Source of the DNA: Arthrobacter_M sp030063245
GTDB taxonomy: Bacteria; Actinomycetota; Actinomycetes; Actinomycetales; Micrococcaceae
Length of the DNA stretch: 64,000 nucleotides
Direction of reading: 5' to 3'
Assembly (NCBI RefSeq): GCF_051131705.1
Contig: NZ_CP180316.1
Span: 2,852,001-2,916,000 of the forward strand
The position numbers and the translations under genes are program-made. Of the stretch, positions 7,187-16,057 are shown in pieces (the stretch's first letter is position 1; each line of letters starts with the position of its first letter). The notes beneath the pieces are model-generated. The model ran no database searches, was not told where the DNA came from, and saw nothing but the letters and a program-made list of their open reading frames with translations.

Positions 7187-8948
7187 GTGCATGGGTCGGT
7201 AGTGGTTTTAGCCGTTTGATGTTCGGCGGCGTGGCAGCCGATGAATCCTGATGCCGGTAATAATTTCCTTTGAAGGAGGCGCCCCCGCCCCGAGGGATCG
7301 TTCAGCGAGGTGTGAAGAGCCGCCGTTGGCGTCCCGGGGCTGCCCCGTTGCCGGCCCCCGTTCTACATCCGCGCCAGGGAGGCCGCCCGGGTGCGGTGGC
7401 TGAAGAGCTTCATTAGGTTGTGGCACCCTGCCAGCAACTCCCACTCACGCGCTGCCTTCTCCATGCCGCGCAGGAGCACGTTTTTGCCCTGCCGGGTCTT
7501 GATCTGGCCGAAGACCGGTTCAACGATCGCTTTGCGCCGGGCATAAATTTTCTTGCCCTTCTTGGTTTTGAGTTTCCGTCCCATCCGTTCTGCCAGGCTC
7601 GCGTTGGCCGGGATCCTGCCCCGGGGCGACTCGGGAATCGGCGTACCGTGTTTCATGCGTCGGGTGGAGATGAAGAACTCGGTTGAATGAGCCGTTTCAA
7701 CGTCTTTGACGTGCTCGAGGTTGGCTGCCGAGCAATACCCGGCGTCGGCACTCCACGTCGTGGGCATTGCACCTACAGAGACAGCCGTGTGTTCGATCAT
7801 GGGGGCCAGCTGCTGCACATCCACGGCCACGTTGTTCAATCTGGTGGCAACAATTACCTGGTGGTCAGCATCCACGACGGCCTGGCCGTTGTAGCAGTAA
7901 TGGTATGAACCATCCGCGGTTTTCATGATCCGCGCGTCCGGGTCCGTGAAGTTCCGTTGCGCCGTGGGCTTCGGCTCGGCCTTCGCAGCGGCAGTGTCGC
8001 CGGCAGCGGTGATGTCCTCGTCATCATCGCCGCGGGACCGGGCCTTCTCTTCCGCGAGCTGGCGGGCCTTGGCAGCGGCTTCTTCCTCCAGTGAGGCACG
8101 GGCCGTGGCCATCGCCGCGGCCCGGGCCCGCCTGTTCGCCAGCTCCGCGGGGAGTTCGTCCCCGCGAGTGCCCGGCCCGAAGCGGGCGTCCTCGGCCGCG
8201 TCGACGGTCTTCGCCTCTTCCATCAGGTCGCTGATCTCATCGGCCAGGACCTTCTGCTTCGCGCTCAACCGGGCATAGCTCATGGCCTTGTGCCGGGACG
8301 CGTTGGCCCGCACCTTCGTCCCGTCCAGGGCCACCCTGCCCAGGGAGACCATACCCGCGGCCCGGCACAGTTCCAGGGCCTGGAGGAACACGTTCGCCAG
8401 GGCCGCGAGGTGGCGTTCGCGGAAACGGGCGATCGAGCGGAAATCAGGGGCCTGCTGCGCGGCCAGCCACCGGAACGCGACCACATCCGTACATGCCCGC
8501 TCCAACTCCCGCGAGGAGCGGACCCCGACACAATATCCGTACAGGACGATGCGCAGCATCAGGCGCGGATCATACGGCGGCTGGCCCTTGGCCTTCGCAT
8601 AGGACTTGTAGAAGCGGGCCAGGTCCAGCTCCGTGTCCACCATTTCGGCAATGAACCGGGCCAGATGGTTTTGCGGCAGCCACTCATCCAGTGACGGCGG
8701 GACCAGCATCACCGCCTCGGGTTCAAACCCCCGGAACCGCTTCCTGGCCCCGCCGTTGGCATCCATCGGCTCATCAACGGCCGGAGGCACGAGGGGCCCC
8801 ACGAGCGACTCGGCGAACAAACCATCCTGGGAACCGGCATCCATACCCCAATTCTCCCAGCCCCACATCCGGCAGCCCGGCTAATCCGCCGGCGTTTTAA
8901 ATAATTCGCCGGCGTTTTAAAACTAGGACGGACTACTGACCCACGCAC
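7187..8948 (-). mobile_element. IS1182-type insertion sequence, about 1.76 kb
   Basis: The ends are inverted repeats: left GTGCATGGGTCGGTAGT (7187-7203) and right, read inward, GTGCGTGGGTCAGTAGT (8932-8948), 15 of 17 identical. CTAG flanks both sides (7183-7186, 8949-8952), consistent with a 4-bp target duplication, although CTAG is itself a palindrome and could be read as part of the repeat. It carries one transposase gene on the minus strand. The host DUF6544-like frame is restored by its removal, which supports these limits. Confidence 0.88.
7363..8868 (-). CDS. IS1182-family transposase
   Basis: 501 aa. The N-terminal DUF772-like domain includes LDEWLPQNHLARFIAEMVD, PPYDPRLMLRIVLYGY and GVRSSRELERAC, as expected for IS1182/IS5-superfamily enzymes. 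VALDGTKVRANAS holds the first catalytic Asp, SADAGYCSAANLEH the second, and ARRKAIVEPVFGQIK the conserved glutamate region near the C-terminus. A charged, Ala/Glu-rich helical stretch (about residues 215-300) lies between. Length and motifs look complete, so the element may be active. ATG at 8868 is used; an ATG eight codons later (MDAGSQ) is an alternative. Confidence 0.93.
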   Translation of the reverse strand: MWGWENWGMDAGSQDGLFAESLVGPLVPPAVDEPMDANGGARKRFRGFEPEAVMLVPPSLDEWLPQNHLARFIAEMVDTELDLARFYKSYAKAKGQPPYDPRLMLRIVLYGYCVGVRSSRELERACTDVVAFRWLAAQQAPDFRSIARFRERHLAALANVFLQALELCRAAGMVSLGRVALDGTKVRANASRHKAMSYARLSAKQKVLADEISDLMEEAKTVDAAEDARFGPGTRGDELPAELANRRARAAAMATARASLEEEAAAKARQLAEEKARSRGDDDEDITAAGDTAAAKAEPKPTAQRNFTDPDARIMKTADGSYHYCYNGQAVVDADHQVIVATRLNNVAVDVQQLAPMIEHTAVSVGAMPTTWSADAGYCSAANLEHVKDVETAHSTEFFISTRRMKHGTPIPESPRGRIPANASLAERMGRKLKTKKGKKIYARRKAIVEPVFGQIKTRQGKNVLLRGMEKAAREWELLAGCHNLMKLFSHRTRAASLARM

Positions 8949-9206
8949 CTAGTGGTGCGATCTTCACCAGCGAGGAGATTGCCGGGCTACCGGACCCGGT
9001 GCAACGCCTATTCCTTAGGACAATCCTTCCTGGGTCTCCGCTGACACGGGCCGGCACGTTTGGATATCATCCGTTCGGCGGTGAGATCACCGGTTATCAC
9101 ACTTTCGATGAGCTGACTATCCCCAACTCGGGACGACTCGGCAGGAAATTTGGGACCGCCCGCTGGACCGACGGCGCAGCAGGGTTCAGTAGCTGCAGGG
9201 CCACGG

Positions 9207-10544
9207 CTACTTCAGCTTCCCACCCGCCACGCCGAGCGGAGTACCGCGGGTCTCCTTGACCATGGTGGCACCGATGAAGGAAATGGCGCAGAGGACCATG
9301 ATGTAGATCCCGACAGACGGAGACCAGTGGAACGCACCCATCAGGGCATCACCGATCAGCGGAGCGAAAGCACCGCCGAGAATGGCGCCCAAGGCGTACC
9401 CGATGGAAACGCCGGAGTAGCGCACATTGGCCGGGAACATTTCCGCGTACATGGCGGACATCGGCCCATAGGAGAGTCCCAATCCAACGGTCAGCACGAA
9501 CACCGCGGCACCGAAGATCCAGATGTTCGCGGTATCGATCAGCAGAAACATCGGGACCATCCAGACAAAGATCCAGGCGTATCCGATCTGGAAGGTACGT
9601 ACCCGGCCGATCCGGTCCGAAAGGGCGCCCCCGTACAGGGTGAACGTCAGCCAGCCCACGGACGCCACGACAATGGCCAGCAGGACCTGCGCTGTATCCA
9701 TTTTCAGCGTCTTGGTGGCATAGGAGGAGAAGAAGGCGATGACCATATACCCGGCGGCATTGTTGCCGATGAAGATTACGGCAGTGAGGATGACATTGCG
9801 CTTATGGCTGCGGAACAGCACGCCCAGGGGCGCCGAAGACTCCTTCTTCCGCTGTGCCATTTCCACAAACACCGGGCTTTCCGCGACGGCCCGACGAATT
9901 ACGTAGCCGATCAAAATCAGCACAAGAGAGAGCAGGAACGGCACCCGCCAGCCCCAGGCCAGGAATGCCTCCGTTCCCAGCGCCGCCCGCAGCACGAATA
10001 TCACCAGCGATGCGAGGATCAGTCCGACCGGCACACCAATCTGCGGATACGCGCCGAACAGACCGCGGCGGCTTAGGGGCGCATGTTCCACGGACATCAG
10101 CGCGGCCCCGCCCCATTCGCCGCCCGCGGAAAAGCCCTGAATAATGCGCAGCAGGATCAGCAGAATGGGCGCCCCGATGCCAATGGCGGCATAGGTCGGC
10201 AGCAGACCAATCAACGCCGTCGCCCCTCCCATCATCAGCAGCGTCAGCACCAGCATGGCCTTGCGGCCCACGCGGTCCCCGAGGTGGCCGGCAACGACCG
10301 CGCCGAGGGGCCGGAAGAGGAAACTGATGCCCAGCGATGCCCACGAAGCCAGCTGCGCCCCGGTGGAGCCGAGCGGACTAAAGTACAGCTGGGCAAAAAT
10401 CAGCCCGGCCGCCTGGGCGTAAATAAAGAAGTCGTACCACTCTATGGTGGTCCCCACCATCGTGGCGGCCACCACCTTGCGGTCCTCGCCGGACATTTTT
10501 AGCCGCGGGCCCTCTTGAACACCCTCGGTTGCTGTACTGGACAT
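9207..10544 (-). CDS. MHS-family metabolite:proton symporter (MFS)
   Basis: 445 aa, 12 predicted transmembrane helices. The start has TTIEWYDFFIYAQAAGLIFAQLYF, the hallmark of the metabolite:H+ symporter family (shikimate, proline/betaine, alpha-ketoglutarate, aromatic acids). GHLGDRVGRKAMLV is the MFS A-motif. GFSAGGEWGGAALMSVEHAP is the helix 4-5 signature. It sits beside the hpaB/hpaC/iclR cluster on the same strand as hpaC, so an aromatic acid such as hydroxyphenylacetate is a reasonable substrate guess. Start: ATG 10544 with GGAGGAAAA upstream. Confidence 0.9.
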   Translation of the reverse strand: MSSTATEGVQEGPRLKMSGEDRKVVAATMVGTTIEWYDFFIYAQAAGLIFAQLYFSPLGSTGAQLASWASLGISFLFRPLGAVVAGHLGDRVGRKAMLVLTLLMMGGATALIGLLPTYAAIGIGAPILLILLRIIQGFSAGGEWGGAALMSVEHAPLSRRGLFGAYPQIGVPVGLILASLVIFVLRAALGTEAFLAWGWRVPFLLSLVLILIGYVIRRAVAESPVFVEMAQRKKESSAPLGVLFRSHKRNVILTAVIFIGNNAAGYMVIAFFSSYATKTLKMDTAQVLLAIVVASVGWLTFTLYGGALSDRIGRVRTFQIGYAWIFVWMVPMFLLIDTANIWIFGAAVFVLTVGLGLSYGPMSAMYAEMFPANVRYSGVSIGYALGAILGGAFAPLIGDALMGAFHWSPSVGIYIMVLCAISFIGATMVKETRGTPLGVAGGKLK

Positions 10545-10738
10545 TTTTCCTCCGAAATTCGTGGTTCGAGCGAATTCAATGGTGCGAGCGATGAATTACC
10601 GACAGATCGTTCAGTTGGTAAGAAACCTACCATCCTATTGTGATGCGGAGCACATGTGACACGCGGACCACAGGCGACGACGGCGGCGGGCCGGGTGGCG
10701 GCCGCGTGCCGGTCCGGTGCCGGGCCGGGCCGATGGGC

Positions 10739-11929
10739 TTAGTCCTCGCGCTGCAGAAGACTGCGCACCCCGGGCGCGGACGGGCTCGCGGTCGTAGCAG
10801 TTGACGAGAGCACCGGCCATCCGCACCGGATCGCCGAAGAAAAAGTATTCGTACAGTGCCTGGCGTCCGGAAAAGGAGGAAATGCTCGCGTCGTAGGCCA
10901 GCTTGAACAACCGCACGCGCTCGGGTCCGGTCAGTGTCTTGGCCTGCAGGTACAGCTCAATGTCCGGCAGCGCGGAACTGTTCACATCGGCCTCCCCTGG
11001 CAGCGCCATCAACCCGCTGGCGGAGAACTTGCGGATAATCGCCGGGGAAGCGCTGCGCGACCTTCGGGTACCAGTTACGCGCGGCGTTGAGCGTCGTCCA
11101 CTTCGGCAACAGCACGCCATCGTCCGTCATTTCCGGCTCCGCCTCGGACGCCGTCATCAGGGCCTTGCCGACCTCCACCGTCTGGATCAGCTCGGCCAGA
11201 TCCTCCTGAATGTGCTGGAAGCCGTAATGCCGATGGACGCGGCCAGCTCACTGGCCAGGCCCGGGAAGAATTCACTCTTGGCGATGGTGCGGGTGACCAC
11301 TTGGTGGGTCATCAGCGCGCCCGCACCGGTCTCGGAGCAGAAGCCGTTGCACAGTTCCGGGTGACCGAGCATAAAAATGCGTTCGTTGGGCACAAAAACG
11401 TCGTCAAATACGACGACGGCATCCATCTCCTCGAAGCGGCTGGCGCTGGCCGCCGAGCTGCTCGCTGCCGGAGACCGAGCGGTTCACTTGCGGAGGGATC
11501 AGGGTGTGCGTGGCGAGTAGGTCATTCCCGGCAGTGCTCGTAGTATTTGCGGATGTTCTCCCCGAACATCGGGTCCGCTTGGGAGAACCACTTCTCCGCT
11601 GCGCTCAGCGCGGTCAGGGAGCTGTTCATGTAGTCACTGGTGCGCCCCAGGAACCCATTGGAATATTCGGCCCAAGTCCGGATGGCGGCGCGGCGGCGCC
11701 GAAGGTCCTCCGGGGTCCGCGGGACCTGGAACGAGGCGACCACCCTGTCTCCGGTGGTGGGCGAGGTGTAGGTCAACGCGTCCTGGTATGCGGCATCATG
11801 CTGCATGTCGAATAGCTTGGCGTAGGTGCGGGCCACATTCCGGAAGGCAGGGTGCTCGGCGATGTTCTCCGAGACCACCTCGCCATCGATCACCACATGC
11901 CGGTGCATGCCCGCCGTCGGCCCGGCCAA
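10739..11929 (-). pseudogene. hpaB: 4-hydroxyphenylacetate 3-monooxygenase oxygenase subunit (hpaB), decayed
   Basis: HpaB-type text runs through several frames. EHPAFRNVARTYAKLFD to NSSLTALSAAEKWFSQADP comes first (11522-11870). HTLIPPQVNRSVSGSEQ follows in another frame. MDAVVVFDDVFVPNERIFM continues at about 11420. LPKWTTLNAARNWYPKVAQRFP and then ADVNSSALPDIELYLQAKT to ALYEYFFFGDPVRMAGALVN finish it. I see frameshifts near 11520, 11215, 11045 and 10770. A stretch of roughly 85 residues is also missing between SEQLGG and the VVFDDVFVP block. The usual first 15-20 residues are absent. The oxygenase cannot be made. Confidence 0.88.
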
Positions 11930-11934
11930 GGCGG

Positions 11935-12516
11935 CTAGAGGAGGTCCTCCACGCCCAGCTGGCTCTCCGGAATGGTAGTGAAGCTGCTATTGGCGAACGC
12001 CAGCGCATCCCCGCTCCGGTAGTCGAAATCCGTGACTTCGCCCAGATACAGCGTGTGGTCTCCGCCGTCGTAGGCCGCCCACGGCTGGCATTCGAAATAG
12101 GCCAGCACGTGAGAGAGCCTCGGTGCGGATCCACCTTCCACCCAGACCGGATCGGGTCCGGGCCGGCCGGCAAAATGCATCGCCAGCATGCGCTGTTCGG
12201 CACCGAGAATATTCACCGTGAACGGCCGGCCCGCGAGTTCATCGTGCGCCTTGGTGCTCCGCGCAATGCTCACCAGCACCAGAGGCGGCTCCATGGAGAC
12301 GGAGGTGAAGGAATTGACCGTAATCCCGTGCCGCTTGGTGACGCCATCAAAGGTCACGATGGCCACCCCCGTGGCAAAGCGGCCCAGGCTGCCGCGAAAA
12401 TGGTGTGCCCGGGGCGTGAGAGCACTGGGGCGCCCTGTCGAAAGGGAAACGGGATCGGGCCCCTTTCCCTCTGCCTTCGCTGTCATCATCGGTTCCTCAG
12501 CGGACTCACGTTCCAT
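11935..12516 (-). CDS. hpaC: Flavin reductase of two-component monooxygenase (HpaC-like)
   Basis: 193 aa, flavin-reductase-like domain over residues about 35-185. GSLGRFATGVAIVTF and HGITVNSFTSVSMEPPLVLVS are the flavin-binding signatures. GDHTLYLGEVTDFDY near the C-terminus is the HxxxxGxV motif. In this family the enzyme uses NAD(P)H to reduce FAD/FMN for a partner oxygenase. Its partner, hpaB just downstream, is destroyed, so it may now serve another oxygenase or be on the way out. The 20-residue N-terminal extension (MERESAEEPMM) may not be used; an ATG at residue 11 is an alternative. Divergent from iclR. Confidence 0.88.
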   Translation of the reverse strand: MERESAEEPMMTAKAEGKGPDPVSLSTGRPSALTPRAHHFRGSLGRFATGVAIVTFDGVTKRHGITVNSFTSVSMEPPLVLVSIARSTKAHDELAGRPFTVNILGAEQRMLAMHFAGRPGPDPVWVEGGSAPRLSHVLAYFECQPWAAYDGGDHTLYLGEVTDFDYRSGDALAFANSSFTTIPESQLGVEDLL

Positions 12517-12517
12517 A

Positions 12518-12547
12518 ATTGAACTGTTTGCTCTACTATTGAATTGT
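12518..12547. promoter_or_regulatory. Candidate IclR-type operator: direct repeats
   Basis: ATTGAACTGT (12518-12527) and ATTGAATTGT (12538-12547) are direct repeats starting 20 bp apart, about two helix turns. They lie in the divergent gap between hpaC and the IclR gene, where an autoregulating IclR protein would bind. The assignment is inference from position and repeat spacing. Confidence 0.5.
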
Positions 12548-12597
12548 ATTCGACTGTGAGCCAGGGCACAAGAACCCCGGTCCTAGAAAGGAAAACC

Positions 12598-13299
12598 GTG
12601 GCCGACTCCCCCAGCCATTCCCAGACACTTTCGCGCGGCGTCCGCGCGCTGGAAATTCTGGCGGCGGCATCAGCGCCGCTGTCCATTGCCGAGCTGTCCG
12701 CGGAACTCGGCGTACATCGGTCAATCGCCTACCGCATTCTGCGCACGTTGGAGGATCATTCATTGGTGGTGCGCGACGACGGCGGCCGTCTGCTTCCGGG
12801 GGCGGGCCTGGCAGTGCTGGCCCGCAGTGTTTCCCGCGATCTGCAGACGGCCGCGCTGCCCGAGCTCACCGCGCTGGCCGAAGAGCTGAATATGACGGCT
12901 TTTGTCGGGATCTGGGATGGGGAGGACTGCGTCACCCTGGTGACCGTGGAGCCCCGGCAGTCGGGCGCGGCTCTGGCGCAGCGTCCGGGAACGCGCCATC
13001 CACTGGCACTCGGAGCGCCGGGAATCGCCATCGCCTCCGCACTGACTCCACAGCGCTGGCGCGAGCTCGTCCCGGACCAACCCTACCGCGCCGAGGCCGC
13101 CGCTGCGCATGACCTCGGTTACGCCGTCAGCCATGATGAGGTCATCAGCGGCGTGTCCTCGGTGGCTTCCCCGATCCTGGTTCCCGGCCACCGCCCGGCC
13201 GCCCTGGCCGTCGTCTATATCCGGACTACTCAACAGCCGGAGATGATAGGGACAAGACTGGCCGCGGGCGCGCAGCGCATCCAGGCGCAGCTCGGCTGA
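12598..13299 (+). CDS. IclR-family transcriptional regulator
   Basis: About 233 aa from GTG at 12598, chosen because AGAAAGGAAAA lies just upstream and the product then begins right before the HTH. An upstream TTG-type start (12544) would add 18 residues and overlap the candidate operator. Winged helix at residues about 10-70 (SIAELSAELGVHRSIAYRILRTL). Effector domain follows (ELNMTAFVGIWDGEDCVTLVTV, GAPGIAIASALT, GVSSVASPILV). Such proteins sense small aromatic or carboxylic acids. The divergent hpaC/hpaB and the MHS transporter suggest control of hydroxyphenylacetate uptake and breakdown. Confidence 0.9.
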   Translation: MADSPSHSQTLSRGVRALEILAAASAPLSIAELSAELGVHRSIAYRILRTLEDHSLVVRDDGGRLLPGAGLAVLARSVSRDLQTAALPELTALAEELNMTAFVGIWDGEDCVTLVTVEPRQSGAALAQRPGTRHPLALGAPGIAIASALTPQRWRELVPDQPYRAEAAAAHDLGYAVSHDEVISGVSSVASPILVPGHRPAALAVVYIRTTQQPEMIGTRLAAGAQRIQAQLG

Positions 13300-13533
13300 A
13301 AACCTGCGCAATTTGTCAGTTGGGGGTCCGCACCTGGGACGCCAGATCCCAGTCGGCGGTTCTTTTGCGTTGCGGTCGTACACGCAATGGTGGTAAGGAT
13401 CGATTGATGCTCACAACAGGTCAACTGCCGGCGTGTGTCGGGGTGGCGGTTCGCACGATGACTGGTTCCTAAAGGGAGGCGGTCATGGCAGGTCCACTGC
13501 TGGAGACCAAGCTCTGCGCGTGAGAACGATCCG

Positions 13534-13819
13534 GTGTTGTTTTGGACGTACCTTATCGCGGCGTTGAAGACGACGGGTGCATCCGTGATGGGCGCCTTGT
13601 TCGCGTCTGGATCCGCGACGATGGACATCAAAACGGCCCCTCCCGCTGCCGTTGCCACCGGAATGCGGATGACGTTCGCAGTCGCAACGATTCTCATCGT
13701 TGGGCGCACTCGCAGTAGCGGTGGGAACTCACCGCCGCACATTGCGCAAGGGGGTGCCTGGTCCGGAAGCAGAGTTGCAGACGGACAGGGAAGATTCGGA
13801 TGACCTCACGGCTCGTTAA
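13534..13819 (+). pseudogene. C-terminal remnant of a DHA2-type MFS transporter
   Basis: TYLIAALKTTGASVMGALFA, then SATMDIKTAPPAAVATGMRM and TFAVATILIVG, form the last helices of an EmrB/QacA-like exporter. After VATILIVG the frame shifts: LAVAVGTHRRTLRKGVPGPE continues in another frame and ends EDSDDLTAR at TAA 13817-13819. The upstream part of the gene is gone. The tail overlaps the end of the convergent MFS gene by 14 nt. The 234 bp before it (13300-13533) hold nothing recognisable. Confidence 0.65.
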
Positions 13820-15248
13820 GTCGCTCGGGCTCGATCTTCACGACGCCCGCCGCCACTGTCCGCCCGCGCATCATCATCGCCGCAATGGTGCCCAGAATAA
13901 AGAGGCCGGCCGCGGCGGCCAGGGACACCAGGAATGCCGCGGCATACCCGGAGGATTGCGCGACGCTGCCGGCCAGTGCGGAGCCGAGGGCGGAGCCGGC
14001 AACGATGCCGCTGGCCAGCGCGGTCATGATGGTGCCCAGCCAACGTCTGGGGGCCAGCAGCCCGCCAACGCTGAAAATGGTCACCATGGCCGGCCCCACC
14101 GGTATGCCGAGGACCAACAGCACGGCAATCATTGCGGGGACGGATGCAGGAAGCAACAGCAGCGGGGAGAGAACCGTCATCAGCGCTGCCACGGTCACCC
14201 AGCGCTGCGGGTGACTGAACCTCGCGGGCCAGTAAGCCACCGAGAGCGCCGCGACGGCCGAGCTGAGCCCCATCACCGCGTACAGCAGTCCGGCCAGCTC
14301 GGACGCGCTGAAGCTTCCGGTGAAGGCGATCAGCCCGGTCTGAGCGCCGCCAAAAAAGGTCCCCATGCAGACCATCCCGAGCACGGGAACGGCCAGCCGC
14401 AGCAGGCTGACCGGCTCAGCCGTTTCGGCGCCCGGCCCGGGTTCGGCCTTCCGATGCCGGAGGACGGCGGCCTCGGTGGGGTGGACGGCAAAGAGTGAGA
14501 CGAGAAGCAACGTCATCACGGCCGCCAGCACCAGCGGGAGCCACGGTGCCACGAGCGAGGCCAGGATTCCGACCAGCGCCGGGCCCAGCGCGAAGGTCAG
14601 CTCGTCGGCCGTGCTTTCGTAGGACAGCGCGGTCTCCACGGCCGCATCCCGCTGCCCCGCCGGCAGCCGGACGCTCAGCGACATCCAGCGCACCCGCGCC
14701 AATGGCCCAACCTGCGGCGAGGTGGCGCCGCTAAGGAGGGCGGCCCCGAGCACCATTGCGACGGCCGGCGACGCAAAGCCATCGGCCCTGTAGGTAAGTA
14801 CGACGACGGCGGCAAGGGTCAGCGCGTTCAATACGGCGGCGCTGAGCAGAACATGCCGCTGACCGAATTTGTCGGCCAGGAAACCGAGGACGGGTGCACC
14901 GGCCGCGGAGCCGATTCCGACCGCGCCGGCCGCGAGTCCGCCGATGGCGTACGAGTGGCTGACGCTGGTGACCAGGGTCAGGACGCCTACGGTGAGCATG
15001 GCCAGCGGGACACGGGCGAACAGACCAAGGGGGATGAATCCTGGCCCTGCCAGACGCGGCAGGGAGGCATAACGGCCCAGCAGGCCGCGACGTGATCCGG
15101 GCGGACCGCCAGCAGCGGAGATTCCGCCGGAGGCAGCAGTACCGGGTGCGGCCGAGCCGGCCACGGCAGGGCGAGGAACGGGGGCGGTAAACGCCGGCTC
15201 AGAGCGGTGGTCGGCCGTTTCCGGCCGAGAGGGAAGAGGGGTAGTCAT
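13806..15248 (-). CDS. MFS transporter
   Basis: 480 aa. A 65-residue Ala/Pro/Gly-rich cytoplasmic N-terminus comes before 12 hydrophobic segments in two groups of six. LGFLADKFGQRHVLL is the MFS A-motif between helices 2 and 3. GPLARVRWMSLSVRL and ESTADELTFALGPALVGIL match actinobacterial exporters of unknown substrate that carry an E/D pair in helix 5. The gene ends inside the tail of a dead MFS remnant on the other strand. It is preceded by about 320 bp of non-coding DNA. Confidence 0.85.
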   Translation of the reverse strand: MTTPLPSRPETADHRSEPAFTAPVPRPAVAGSAAPGTAASGGISAAGGPPGSRRGLLGRYASLPRLAGPGFIPLGLFARVPLAMLTVGVLTLVTSVSHSYAIGGLAAGAVGIGSAAGAPVLGFLADKFGQRHVLLSAAVLNALTLAAVVVLTYRADGFASPAVAMVLGAALLSGATSPQVGPLARVRWMSLSVRLPAGQRDAAVETALSYESTADELTFALGPALVGILASLVAPWLPLVLAAVMTLLLVSLFAVHPTEAAVLRHRKAEPGPGAETAEPVSLLRLAVPVLGMVCMGTFFGGAQTGLIAFTGSFSASELAGLLYAVMGLSSAVAALSVAYWPARFSHPQRWVTVAALMTVLSPLLLLPASVPAMIAVLLVLGIPVGPAMVTIFSVGGLLAPRRWLGTIMTALASGIVAGSALGSALAGSVAQSSGYAAAFLVSLAAAAGLFILGTIAAMMMRGRTVAAGVVKIEPERLNEP

Positions 15249-15388
15249 TTTTCCGGTCGCCTCAAACTATGCGCATCGTCCCCCCTCCCGATGCGCGCAA
15301 CCCGGATTCACCGGTAATTCTATCCGCACGTGGCCATCCAGGGTGACCGTGAAGAGACCCTGACCGTGCGGAGACCTTGACAATGTGT

Positions 15389-15417
15389 TTGCACGGAAAA
15401 AATCGCCCGGCTATTAT
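15389..15417 (+). promoter_or_regulatory. Sigma-70-type promoter
   Basis: -35 TTGCAC (15389-15394), 17-bp spacer, -10 TATTAT (15412-15417). It points toward the small ORF at 15457 and the membrane protein at 15572, which probably share the transcript. Confidence 0.65.
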
Positions 15418-15456
15418 GCGGTTACATCATTTCGCGGCTCGAGAGGAAAGGCTGAC

Positions 15457-15558
15457 GTGACATATTTCATCGGCCGCTTTCACGGCGCGCCCCGTAGATG
15501 GCTGGCCGGCTACTTCCCACCTGCCGGCGTGGCCGTCATACATCCCGCCGCGTCATGA
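15457..15558 (+). CDS. Possible 33-aa leader peptide or small protein
   Basis: GTG start with a strong AGAGGAAAGG ribosome site 8 nt upstream and the promoter at 15389-15417 just ahead. The product begins VTYFIGRFHGAPRRWLAG and is slightly basic, then has a short hydrophobic part (YFPPAGVAVIHP). It ends 13 nt before the ATG of the next gene, so it may act by translational coupling. Its reality rests on the ribosome site and promoter only. Confidence 0.4.
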   Translation: MTYFIGRFHGAPRRWLAGYFPPAGVAVIHPAAS

Positions 15559-15571
15559 CCGCCGGGCAGCC

Positions 15572-16057
15572 ATGAACTCCGAATGGCATGAATTCTTCCT
15601 CGCAACCGCAGGAGCCGCAGCGGCGCTGGCCGGACTCATTATCGTTGCGATGTCGGTAAACATCGCCAAAATCATCGCCATCCCTTCCATGCCCTCGCGC
15701 GGAGCCGCGACCATCGGATCACTCGTCCTCATCGTCGTGGTCTCGGCTGCCTCGCTCATCCCCGACCAATCCGATCTCATGCTCGGTCTCGAGACGGTGC
15801 TATTCGCTGCCGATGCTATGGCGCTTTACCTTGACGCCGGCCGGAAAATCACCTTTCTTCGGGCGGAAATTCCGCTGGGTCAGAGCCTCACCAAGGCAGC
15901 GTTCGGGCCCGTCCAAATCGCTCCGTTCCTCGTCGGTGGAATTTTGCTGACCAGCTCTAATCCGGATGGTGTCTACTGGATTGCTGCCGGCACAATCCTG
16001 GTCTTCATCGGTTCTGTCATCATCGCCTGGGTGCTGTTGGTCGAAATTCTGCGCTAA
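15572..16057 (+). CDS. Integral membrane protein, unknown function
   Basis: 161 aa, about five hydrophobic segments. The N-terminus EWHEFFLATAGAAAALAGLI with Gly/Ala-rich first helix is a recurrent pattern in small bacterial membrane proteins of unknown role. The ATG at 15572 has only a weak upstream ribosome site, which fits translation coupled to the small ORF before it. Its end overlaps sbcC (opposite strand) by 4 nt. No family assigned. Confidence 0.7.
   Translation: MNSEWHEFFLATAGAAAALAGLIIVAMSVNIAKIIAIPSMPSRGAATIGSLVLIVVVSAASLIPDQSDLMLGLETVLFAADAMALYLDAGRKITFLRAEIPLGQSLTKAAFGPVQIAPFLVGGILLTSSNPDGVYWIAAGTILVFIGSVIIAWVLLVEILR

Larger units (their letters stand above)
7149..9178 (+). pseudogene. 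DUF6544-like gene cut by IS1182-type element and internally deleted
   Basis: Removing 7187-8948 and one CTAG copy rejoins 7149-7186 to 8953 onward in frame, giving EWELRLKDVPSGAIFTSEEI and then AGLPDPVQR, a typical DUF6544 N-terminus. TTG at 7149 is a possible start. The text then jumps from PGSPLTRA directly to GYHPFGGEITGYHTFDELTI and GTARWTDG, which belong near the C-terminus of that family. So the middle of the gene has been lost as well. Homology stops near 9178. Two independent lesions show the gene is dead. Confidence 0.75.

Noticed and set aside
9150..10076. Long plus-strand ORF over the MHS transporter gene
   Set aside because: It is antisense to a transporter with clear family motifs, and its product is Arg/His/Gln-rich with no known domain. 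It arises from the high GC content.
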